Assembly: GCA_015060865.1 (NCBI GenBank)
Contig: SUXS01000010.1
Span: 1 to 64,000, forward strand
Direction: 5' to 3'
DNA from: Bacteroidales bacterium
GTDB taxonomy: Bacteria > Bacteroidota > Bacteroidia > Bacteroidales > Bacteroidaceae
DNA: 64,000 nucleotides
The notes beneath the pieces are model-generated. The model worked only from the letters and a program-made list of their open reading frames with translations, was not told the DNA's origin and ran no database searches. Below are positions 16,924 to 23,486 of the stretch, piece after piece. Within the stretch, counting starts at the first letter, position 1. Each line of letters opens with the position of its first letter. The translations under genes and the position numbers were made by a program.

Positions 16924-17709
16924 TCATATACCTTTCCGAACGAGAAAATGGCACGACGTAGTGAAGAAATCCCTAACATAAGGAATGCAGGAAAGTCCTT
17001 TACAAAGCACTCGAGGAGTTAAACCAAACTTCGCTTCATAATGAGGGTTGATAAAATATAACCGACGGTCTACAATATCGAATCCCGTATTATGGCACAA
17101 TCGCAGGAAAGCCTGTATGCTCATCCGAGTTTCCTTAATAGCCAAGAAGTCATTAATCACACTGACGGGTTCTCCAAGCCTACGCAACAACCACACGAAC
17201 AAGCGTTGTGGAAGCAAATGGATGAAAGGACACCGCGACACAAACCATGTACGTGCCACCTGCTGATGCCCTCCGAATGGCATGCACCAGGCTGGAAATG
17301 CAACATACAGAACTCCTTGTTCGGCAAGTAGTCCACGTAGGCAATGCATCAGTTTGTCCTTATCTGAGATATGCTCTATTGCATCGTGCAATATTATGAG
17401 ATTGTAACGATCAGCGTCAACATATTCAAGGATATCTGCATGGATGAACGTCCCTTGCAATCCTTCCTTCCCGAACAACTTAACAGCTTGGTCTATGGAA
17501 TGGGCGTCAATATCGACTCCTTTGACTGCGCACCCTATGCGAGCAAAGAAAGCGAGATTTCCCCCAACACCGCACCCCACCTCAAGAACCTTGAGTGGCT
17601 GTTTTCCACCAAAGGAGACAAACTGCTGTAAATAACGATAATAATGTTTCTCACAAGATTTTTCGCTTTCCTTAAAATAATCTTCATAATTGCTGTGCCG
17701 TGCTTGCAT
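16924..17709 (-). CDS. class I SAM-dependent methyltransferase
   Basis: 261 residues. Motif I VLEVGCGVGGNLAFF (about residues 40-54), the acidic residue of strand 2 in VKGVDIDAHS, and motif LIILHDAIEHISDKDKL followed by LLAEQGVLYVAFPAW identify the Rossmann-fold SAM methyltransferase. The C-terminal third has aromatic and basic residues often found in enzymes acting on small or lipid substrates; the substrate cannot be told. No signal peptide. It stands alone between two secreted-protein genes' regions and is bracketed by 75-bp direct repeats, which suggests arrival or duplication as a unit. Confidence 0.85.
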   Translation of the reverse strand: MQARHSNYEDYFKESEKSCEKHYYRYLQQFVSFGGKQPLKVLEVGCGVGGNLAFFARIGCAVKGVDIDAHSIDQAVKLFGKEGLQGTFIHADILEYVDADRYNLIILHDAIEHISDKDKLMHCLRGLLAEQGVLYVAFPAWCMPFGGHQQVARTWFVSRCPFIHLLPQRLFVWLLRRLGEPVSVINDFLAIKETRMSIQAFLRLCHNTGFDIVDRRLYFINPHYEAKFGLTPRVLCKGLSCIPYVRDFFTTSCHFLVRKGI

Positions 17710-17793
17710 CGATTCTGATTTGTGATTTTTGTTTTTACAATCCTATACGATGCAAAGGTGCTAGAATTAATAGGGCCAACAAATTTTATAATA

Positions 17794-17831
17794 TTGCAAA
17801 AGCATTGCAGTAGTATTGCAAAAGCATTACA
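17794..17831. promoter_or_regulatory. phased TTGCA repeats, copy C (four units)
   Basis: TTGCA starts at 17794, 17805 and 17816, and a TTACA variant at 17827: four units with exact 11-bp phasing, 85-122 bases upstream of the methyltransferase start. This is the longest of the arrays and the clearest operator-like signal. Confidence 0.55.
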
Positions 17832-17888
17832 AAGCGAAAAGTACTGATGAAATGAGCAAGAATTGCATCATCGGACTTCTGACGTTTG
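17814..17888. repeat. direct repeat flanking the methyltransferase gene, copy 2
   Basis: Ungapped match to 16821-16895 at a constant offset of 993 bp, 61 of 75 positions identical. It overlaps the right half of the TTGCA array. Confidence 0.8.
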
Positions 17889-17921
17889 TGGCGCAACAGA
17901 GTAAAAAGGACGTTTCTTCTA

Positions 17922-18408
17922 TATGGCGAAAGTTCATAAATCGGTTGGCTTTGGCAGAGGTAATATTTAGGCTGGTTCTATTTCTCTTCACCTCTACACT
18001 GTAAAGTTACAGCCTATTTGCCCGAAAAACAATGCGTGAGTACAGAAAAAGTAAAATATTCGCGGATATTTAATGAAATATCCATGGATACGTAATGAAA
18101 TATCCACGGATACGTGATGAAATATCCATGGATATTTGAATTATTTTTCAAAGAGAATGTCTTTTCCTGATTTAAGTAGACGTTTTTTTGCTTCATTAGC
18201 TGAAAAGATTTACACCTTTGCTCTAGCCATACTGGCGAGGTTTACGCTTTCTCCGATTCCATGCTGTTCCGCTTGACATCTCGGCTGATGGGACAGCAGG
18301 AGTCCGGCCTCGTTGTTCGGCACGGCAAAGGTAAGTAAAAACGGAAGTAAGTTGTCGTTACAGCGCTACGCTGCGCCATTGCCAACCGATTTATGAACTT
18401 TCGCCATA
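17922..18408. repeat. segment bounded by a perfect 28-bp inverted repeat
   Basis: Bases 17922-17949 are the exact reverse complement of 18381-18408 (core GGCGAAAGTTCATAAATCGG). About 430 bp lie between, with no gene but with the 22-bp hairpin array. It resembles a small non-autonomous mobile element (MITE-like); I see no clear target-site duplication outside the arms. Confidence 0.8.
18064..18136. repeat. 22-bp tandem repeat of small hairpins
   Basis: Three full 22-bp units (18064-18085, 18086-18107, 18108-18129) and the beginning of a fourth. Every unit starts GGATA and carries TATCC near its end, so each can fold into a 5-bp stem, and adjoining units also form the palindrome ATATCCATGGATA. 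Confidence 0.9.
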
Positions 18409-18487
18409 GGGAGGAGTTGAAGGAAGGCGCCAAAAGATCCGCAAATGACTATTGAGGGGTATCTTTCACACAGAACATGTGATTAGG

Positions 18488-18604
18488 TCTCACGCAGAGA
18501 ATACGAAGAGCACAGAGACGCACATGCTCCGCCGTGCTTCCCATCCGGCAGGCCAACGCGAGCATCGCAAGCGTTCTCTGTGTACTCGGCGACTCTGCGT
18601 GAGA
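18488..18604. repeat. nested inverted repeat, REP-like
   Basis: TCTCACGCAGAG (18488-18499) pairs with 18593-18604, and inside it CACAGAGA (18511-18518) pairs with 18575-18582. A third partial arm (TGCGTGAGA) occurs at about 18625-18633. Position just downstream of the TPR gene's stop suggests a 3' structure or a REP-type element. Confidence 0.75.
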
Positions 18605-18656
18605 GAATAAAAAGCCTTAGCGTCCTGCGTGAGATAAGAAGTCTGAGTAAATGGCA

Positions 18657-20285
18657 TCATCCGAACACGAATTGGTAGAGTTCCTCCGTCATCTTGGCTT
18701 TCATGCGAGTCTTGCGCGAGCGCAAGGCATTCTCCGAGATGGCGGTGCAGAGCGAGGCTGTGCGTATGGAGCATCCGAGAAGTGTGAGTATCACCAGATG
18801 GAGGTCGCTGGTGGTGAGTGCAGGGCATTGGGTGCGGAAGTCGATCATCACGTCGGCAAAGCTGTCGATGAGCACCTGCTGCAGCTCGGTGCGTTCCTTC
18901 AGCGTGAGTGCCTCGGAGGAGTGTTCCAACTGACCGATGCGAGTGCGCCAAGGGGTGTGGGCAAACACCTCGCGGCAGTAGTCGATACGCTGGCGGCGCA
19001 GGGTCAGGAGACGCTCGGGGTCGGGCTCAGAGGAGGCGCTGTCGGCATCGTCGGTCATGGCGGTGAGGGCCAGCATCTCGGCACGGTTTTGTGCCAGCTG
19101 CTTCTGCAAGCGTATGTAGCGGGCCTTGCGGCGATTGTCGATGGCGGCAAACAGCACCACGAGCAGCAGCGCGAGGGTGACGACGACGATGGAGCCCAGA
19201 AGCACGAAGCGGGTGTGGCGGTGGCGTAGCATGCGGTCGTGCATGGCTATCTGGTGCTCGCCACGCACGCGCTCCACCTCGGCACGGCTCTGCATACGGG
19301 CAATGGAGTCGAGCAGCACGGTGTGGCGTGCCAGGTAGGCAGGCACCGAGTCGGTACGCCCCTCGGCAAGGTCCAGCTCCATGAGTTTATAATAGGTGTT
19401 GCAGTCGGCATACACGTCGCGGCCGGGGATGAGCGAAAGACCGAAGTAGTGGCGGGCCGAGTCGGTCTGCCCAAGGGCAAGGAACACATCGCCCTTCACG
19501 CTGTAGTCGGGGCCGAGGCGGCGTGCATCGCCTACCGAAGCGATGTGGCGGTTGAGGTATTGCAGGGCTTCATCGTAGTGCTCCGTATGGTAGCAGGCAA
19601 TCTTGGCCAGCTGGAAGCAGGCATTGTCGGCCACGAGGCGTGGCGTGGCAGGATTGTCGACAAGAGCACGAAAGCGCGGCTCGGCCTCGCCCCACTGCTC
19701 CATATATAAATAGGTGAGCGCTATCTGATAGTCGGCATTGGCCACGTCGGCCGGCTTGCCCCGCAGGAGCATCGAGGCACGGAAGGCGCGGAAGGCATCG
19801 AGGCTCTCGGCAAACATGTTGCGGTTGCGGTAGTGGCGAGCCATATTCTGCAGGCACAAGGCATACTGGCGCACCGTAGTGTCGGGGAAGAGCGTCAACG
19901 CCTGCATATAGGCACCCACGGCATCGGCATCGCGCTCCAGCTCGGTGTAGGTGCAACCCAGGTAGTAGTGGGCCATGGCGGCACGGTAGTCGGGCTTGTC
20001 GTTGCCATAGTAGGCGGTAGCAGTGCGGATGAGCGAGTCGGAGGTCAGTGGCACATAGCACTGGTAGTCGGCCTGCGTGGAGAGCAGGGCATAGAGGGCG
20101 CGGGCCTCGCCACGTAGCGTGGCACAGTCGATGCTGTCGAGCATGTACCAGGCCTGCTCGGGGTCGGCATCAATGACTTGGGCTATTGTCTCCAAACGAT
20201 GGAGCGTAGCGTTGTTGTGGCAACTCCCGAGAAGGAGCAGACAAGTAAGGAGTGTCCATAGGGTCCCGATACGATAAGTGCGCAT
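18657..20285 (-). CDS. TPR lipoprotein with membrane segment and C-terminal HTH-like region
   Basis: 542 residues from the ATG at 20285, chosen because a lipoprotein signal with lipobox LLLGSC (Cys at residue 22) follows; the longer frame has no signal. Tetratricopeptide-type helical repeats fill about residues 60-330. One membrane segment lies near 355-385 (FVLLGSIVVVTLALLLVVLFAA), then a coiled coil, and a C-terminal segment (LVILTLLGCSIRTASLCTAI ... ALRSRKTRMKAKM) resembling a LuxR-type helix-turn-helix. Such TPR-membrane-HTH proteins are frequent in Bacteroidales and presumed to be sensor-regulators. A TTGCA pair lies 70-85 bases upstream. Confidence 0.8.
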   Translation of the reverse strand: MRTYRIGTLWTLLTCLLLLGSCHNNATLHRLETIAQVIDADPEQAWYMLDSIDCATLRGEARALYALLSTQADYQCYVPLTSDSLIRTATAYYGNDKPDYRAAMAHYYLGCTYTELERDADAVGAYMQALTLFPDTTVRQYALCLQNMARHYRNRNMFAESLDAFRAFRASMLLRGKPADVANADYQIALTYLYMEQWGEAEPRFRALVDNPATPRLVADNACFQLAKIACYHTEHYDEALQYLNRHIASVGDARRLGPDYSVKGDVFLALGQTDSARHYFGLSLIPGRDVYADCNTYYKLMELDLAEGRTDSVPAYLARHTVLLDSIARMQSRAEVERVRGEHQIAMHDRMLRHRHTRFVLLGSIVVVTLALLLVVLFAAIDNRRKARYIRLQKQLAQNRAEMLALTAMTDDADSASSEPDPERLLTLRRQRIDYCREVFAHTPWRTRIGQLEHSSEALTLKERTELQQVLIDSFADVMIDFRTQCPALTTSDLHLVILTLLGCSIRTASLCTAISENALRSRKTRMKAKMTEELYQFVFG

Positions 20286-20640
20286 AGTATCTTCCTTTAT
20301 TGGTTTCGGTGGCAAATATAGGCATTTCGTTCCGAAAATCACAAGAAATGGATATTGCAAAAGTATTGCAATGTGTGCCAGACCTAAAGAGAGAAAAGAT
20401 AGGGAAATGAGAATGTTCTCTCCAGTACTATATATCCAGGTATGGCATCTACGCAAATAGCAGCTCCTTTCCCACCATCAAAGAGGAGGCTATCACTAAA
20501 GCACTCCTCTTTCAAGCACGATACATAAGGGGGATTCTTTTAGTGGTCCATTTAAAACACATTTGCTGCATTTCTCGGGTAACCAGCTATATTTATATCA
20601 CTAATCGCATCCGAAAATCCACACTCATCCCCCCCTGAGG
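20286..20640. other. gap with TTGCA pair and hairpin
   Basis: 355 bp between the start of the TPR gene and the argB stop. It contains phased TTGCA copy D (20355-20370) and a perfect 9-bp stem (20480-20488 with 20504-20512), possibly ending argB transcription, though only three T follow on the leftward strand. Nothing else is seen. Confidence 0.6.
20355..20370. promoter_or_regulatory. phased TTGCA repeats, copy D
   Basis: TTGCA at 20355 and 20366, 11 bp apart. On the minus strand it includes TACTTTTG (-7 type) with TTTA 19 bases further up, so a promoter for the TPR regulator gene is likely here. Confidence 0.55.
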
Positions 20641-21414
20641 TTAAGCATCCACTATGCGAGTCTCCAGGTTGTTGTCGAGATTGTCGGCATGCTTGATGAC
20701 CACGCAGTGTACACCGCCGTCAATGGCACGGAAAGCTCCCTCAATCTTGGGCAGCATGCCCTTGTTGACGGTGCCATCGGCACGTAGGGCGGCAAAGCTC
20801 TCGCGTGTGATGGTGGGGATGACGCTGCGGTCGTCGTCTATATCGGTGAGTACACCGTTCTTTTCGAGACAGAAGATGAGGCTCGTTGGCTGTATCTTCG
20901 AGGCGGCCACGGCCACGGCTGAGGCTACGCTGTCGGCATTGCTGTTGAGTAGCGAGCCTTGCTCGTCGTGGGTGATGGCGCAGAAGACGGGTACAATGCC
21001 CTGCTCCACGAGTGAGGCGAGGAAGGGTACGTTCATGCGCTCGGTCACGATATCGCCCACATAGCCATAGTCGATGGGGTTGGGCGTGCGGCGCACGGCA
21101 GGGATGACATTGGCATCGGCTCCCGAGAGGCCTATGGCCTTGCATCCGAGGGCACCGAGGCGTGCCACGATCTGTTTGTTGACGAGGCCGGCATATACCA
21201 TGGTGACCACATCGAGTGTGGCGCGGTCGGTGACGCGACGCCCATCAATCATCTGTGTCTCTATGCCCAGCTGGGCGCTTAGGCGTGTGGCGAGCTTGCC
21301 TCCGCCGTGGATGAGCATCTTAGGGCCTTCAAGGGTGGCAAACTTGGTGAGGAATCGTTCCAATGCGGCTGCATCATCAATGACGTTGCCACCGATCTTT
21401 ACTACTTGAATCAT
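20641..21414 (-). CDS. argB: acetylglutamate kinase
   Basis: Phosphorylates N-acyl-L-glutamate, the second step of arginine synthesis; amino-acid kinase fold, cytosolic. Visible: VVKIGGNVIDD at the N terminus, MLIHGGGKLATRLSAQLGI (nucleotide/acyl-glutamate site), and NADSVASAVAVA. 257 residues from ATG 21414; the frame is open 28 codons further up, but that part translates the word repeats. Given the succinyl-type downstream enzyme in Bacteroides, the true substrate may be N-succinylglutamate. It lies downstream of the argF-like gene in the same direction, interrupted by the four-helix-bundle gene. Confidence 0.93.
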   Translation of the reverse strand: MIQVVKIGGNVIDDAAALERFLTKFATLEGPKMLIHGGGKLATRLSAQLGIETQMIDGRRVTDRATLDVVTMVYAGLVNKQIVARLGALGCKAIGLSGADANVIPAVRRTPNPIDYGYVGDIVTERMNVPFLASLVEQGIVPVFCAITHDEQGSLLNSNADSVASAVAVAASKIQPTSLIFCLEKNGVLTDIDDDRSVIPTITRESFAALRADGTVNKGMLPKIEGAFRAIDGGVHCVVIKHADNLDNNLETRIVDA

Positions 21415-21424
21415 ACTTTTTTTA

Positions 21425-21930
21425 GTTGAAAGATGAGAGATGAAAGATGAAAGAGGATTGTTGAGTTGGAAGTGGGAGAGTGAAAGGAGTGAGGCCAAAC
21501 TTTCCTCTTTCCACTATCTTCGTCTTTCATTGTTTTTTATTCGTTTGATTTTGTTTGCTTGTTTTTATACTTGCAGTCAATAATGCAATAAGTTCTTTAA
21601 GGTCGTTATATAAAGATTCGAAATGTGATTGTTCGATAATGCCACTCTCGTAGAGTAGCTCTAACCAGTAAGCAGTTTCGTCAGCTTCTTTTAATGCAAT
21701 AGATAATTTGTTGACAAAGTCTGCTGCACTTTGCGCATTGTTGCTTTCTCTGGCATTGGCTCCAATACTGGTTCCACTACGTAGGAGTTGCTTGGACATA
21801 ACATACTCTCCTTTCTCCTTCTGTAGAAAAGAATAGAAGTGTATAATTCTTATGGCGAACTTCTTGCTTTTATCTAATGTTGCTCCTTTACTCATGTTCG
21901 TCTTTCATCTTTCCACTTTCATCTTTCAAC
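21425..21930. repeat. inverted-repeat-bounded cassette carrying the four-helix-bundle gene
   Basis: Bases 21425-21457 match the reverse complement of 21898-21930 in 29 of 33 positions; both arms consist of GATGAAA/GTTGAAA-type words. The arms begin 10 bases from the argB start and end 2 bases from the argF-like stop, so the cassette fills the gap between the two arginine genes. Confidence 0.75.
21527..21895 (-). CDS. four-helix-bundle protein (23S rRNA intervening-sequence type)
   Basis: 122 residues of the family also called S23 or IVP, found both inside 23S rRNA intervening sequences and as free-standing genes. Family signs: KFAIRIIHFYSFL, MSKQLLRSGTSIGANARES, the following helix with AADFVNKLSIALKEADETAYWL, and a last helix ending in LIALLTASIKTSKQ. 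Biochemical function unknown; structures are pentameric helical bundles. No signal peptide. It is inserted between argF-like and argB in the same direction and bounded by inverted repeats, and its tail is Lys/Gln/Asn-rich and more AT-rich than both neighbours. Confidence 0.88.
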   Translation of the reverse strand: MSKGATLDKSKKFAIRIIHFYSFLQKEKGEYVMSKQLLRSGTSIGANARESNNAQSAADFVNKLSIALKEADETAYWLELLYESGIIEQSHFESLYNDLKELIALLTASIKTSKQNQTNKKQ

Positions 21931-21932
21931 TT

Positions 21933-22892
21933 TCATCTATTCAACCCTTCAAGCAGTCGTTTCAGCACTACCGTTGCCGAGATTTCGCGATTGGCCGCTT
22001 CGGGGATGACGAGGCTGGTGGATGCTTCGATGACGTCGTCGGTGACAATCATATTGCGGCGCACGGGCAGGCAGTGCATGAAGAAGGCATTGTTGGTGAG
22101 TGCCATCTTCTCGGTGCTGATGGTCCATGAGCGGTCGGTGGAGAGCACCTTGCCGTAGTTGGGGTCGTCGTAGGCACTCCAGTTCTTGGCATACACGAAG
22201 TCGGCTCCGCGCAGCGCCTCGTCCTGATCATGCGTGACCTTGGCCTTTCCTATAAACTCGGGAGCGAGGTCGTAGCCCTCGGGGTTGGCGATGACGAAGT
22301 CGTAGTCGGTAGCGTTCATCCACTCGGCAAACGAGTTGGGCACGGCTTGTGGCAGTGCCTTGGGGTGTGGTGCCCAGGTGAGCACTACCTTGGGGCGCTC
22401 GGTGCGCTTGTGCTCCTCGATGGTGATGAGGTCGGCAAAGCTCTGCAGGGGATGGCGTGTAGCGGCCTCCATGCTGAATACGGGACGGCCCGAGTAGCGT
22501 ATGAACTGCTCGATGATGCGCTCCTCATAGTCCTCGGCCTTGTTGGTGAGCCCAGCAAAGGAGCGCACGCCGATGATGTCGCAGTAGGAGCCCATCACGG
22601 GAATAGCCTCGAGGAGGTGTTCGGCCTTGTCGCCGTCCATGATGACGCCGCGCTCGGTCTCGAGCTTCCATGCACCTTGATTCACGTCGAGTACGATGAC
22701 GTTCATGCCCAGGTTCATCGCTGCCTTCTGTGTGCTCAGTCGGGTGCGGAGCGATGAGTTGAAGAATATCATCATGAGGGTCTTGTTACGGCCCAGCTCC
22801 ACGTGGGCAAAGCGGTCTTTCTTGATGGCGAGTGCCTCGGCTACTGCATCGTGCAGATTGCCTATGTCTTGTACGCAGGTAAACTTGTTCAT
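21933..22892 (-). CDS. N-acyl-L-ornithine carbamoyltransferase (succinyl/acetyl type)
   Basis: Carbamoylates N-acylornithine in the arginine pathway variant of Bacteroides. 319 residues from ATG 22892 (conserved start MNKFTCVQDIG). Carbamoyl-phosphate site FFNSSLRTRLST, HPLQSFADL and HCLPVRR are present, and the sequence follows the B. fragilis succinylornithine enzyme almost throughout. The residue reported to select succinyl over acetyl substrate (Pro90 in B. fragilis) is Ala90 here (MDGDKAEHLLEA), so the acyl group used is uncertain. The gene is annotated argF or argF' in related genomes. Confidence 0.92.
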   Translation of the reverse strand: MNKFTCVQDIGNLHDAVAEALAIKKDRFAHVELGRNKTLMMIFFNSSLRTRLSTQKAAMNLGMNVIVLDVNQGAWKLETERGVIMDGDKAEHLLEAIPVMGSYCDIIGVRSFAGLTNKAEDYEERIIEQFIRYSGRPVFSMEAATRHPLQSFADLITIEEHKRTERPKVVLTWAPHPKALPQAVPNSFAEWMNATDYDFVIANPEGYDLAPEFIGKAKVTHDQDEALRGADFVYAKNWSAYDDPNYGKVLSTDRSWTISTEKMALTNNAFFMHCLPVRRNMIVTDDVIEASTSLVIPEAANREISATVVLKRLLEGLNR

Positions 22893-22985
22893 AATATACA
22901 TTTTTAATTGCAATGCGAAGGTACGAAATATGTACGAAACATCTTATTTTTTCGGAATAAAAATGGCAGGTTAGAAATATATGTT

Positions 22986-22993
22986 TACCTTTG
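22986..22993 (+). promoter_or_regulatory. -7 element before the small secreted protein
   Basis: TACCTTTG fits TAnnTTTG, 25 bases before the ATG at 23019. No clear -33 box. Confidence 0.5.
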
Positions 22994-23018
22994 TACATTA
23001 TTTATCTTACCATTCATC

Positions 23019-23471
23019 ATGAAAAAGAGAGCATTTATATCTATCCTTTGTGCCTTGCTTGTGTCAAGTGCTGCTTATGCCAAAAGCTTGGTAATCACAC
23101 TTACCGACGGCACACTAGTATACTATCTGCTAGGCAGTGATACTAATCCCAAACTCCATTTTGTCGACGGAGGTATTATGATCAATGCCGACAACTATGC
23201 ACTCGAAGGAGTAAAGAACTTCTATATCTCCAACGAGGATGACCCTAATGCCATCAAGGATGTGTTTACCGATGACAAGATGGAGATTCGCGACAATGTC
23301 CTCATCATCCCATCTACGGAGACTGTAAGTGTGTATACTACAGCAGGTAAACAGGTGCAAGCAAACAGTCGCTTGATGTCGAATAAGACCATAATCGACC
23401 TCAACGCCTTACCGCAAGGGAGCTATGTGATAAACATTGGTAAAACCTCATTCAAAATCATGAAAAGATAA
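23019..23471 (+). CDS. small secreted protein with C-terminal sorting-like tail
   Basis: 150 residues; signal peptide MKKRAFISILCALLVSSAAYA. The start is the ATG directly before it; a longer frame exists but begins inside the argF promoter region. The middle (TLTDGTLVYYLLGSDTNPKL) resembles the N-terminal segments of Bacteroidales tail proteins. The C-terminal 45 residues (VSVYTTAGKQVQANS ... LPQGSYVINIGKTSFKIMKR) look like a complete T9SS type A sorting domain, so the mature protein is little more than a sorting domain with a short strand-rich module. It is followed after 15 bases by the DUF6055 protein gene, probably in one operon. Confidence 0.75.
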   Translation: MKKRAFISILCALLVSSAAYAKSLVITLTDGTLVYYLLGSDTNPKLHFVDGGIMINADNYALEGVKNFYISNEDDPNAIKDVFTDDKMEIRDNVLIIPSTETVSVYTTAGKQVQANSRLMSNKTIIDLNALPQGSYVINIGKTSFKIMKR

Positions 23472-23486
23472 AAGAAAGGAATGATT

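Larger units (their letters stand above)
17710..18656. other. 947-bp non-coding, repeat-rich island
   Basis: No convincing gene. From left to right it holds the four-unit TTGCA array (17794-17831), the second copy of the 75-bp direct repeat (17814-17888), a 28-bp inverted repeat pair (17922-17949 and 18381-18408), a 22-bp tandem hairpin repeat (from 18064) and a nested inverted repeat (18488-18604). The short open frames here merely translate the repeats. Confidence 0.75.

Noticed and set aside
17816..18004. 62-codon frame and a similar peptide at 18242-18433 (both contain WRKFINRLA)
   Set aside because: The shared peptide arises from the 28-bp inverted repeat read from both ends, not from related genes.
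18064..18136. CRISPR array
   Set aside because: Units are contiguous with no spacers and no cas genes are nearby.
18014..18196. 60-codon frame on the minus strand with repeated peptide motif
   Set aside because: It merely translates the 22-bp tandem hairpins; no signal, start site or coding character.
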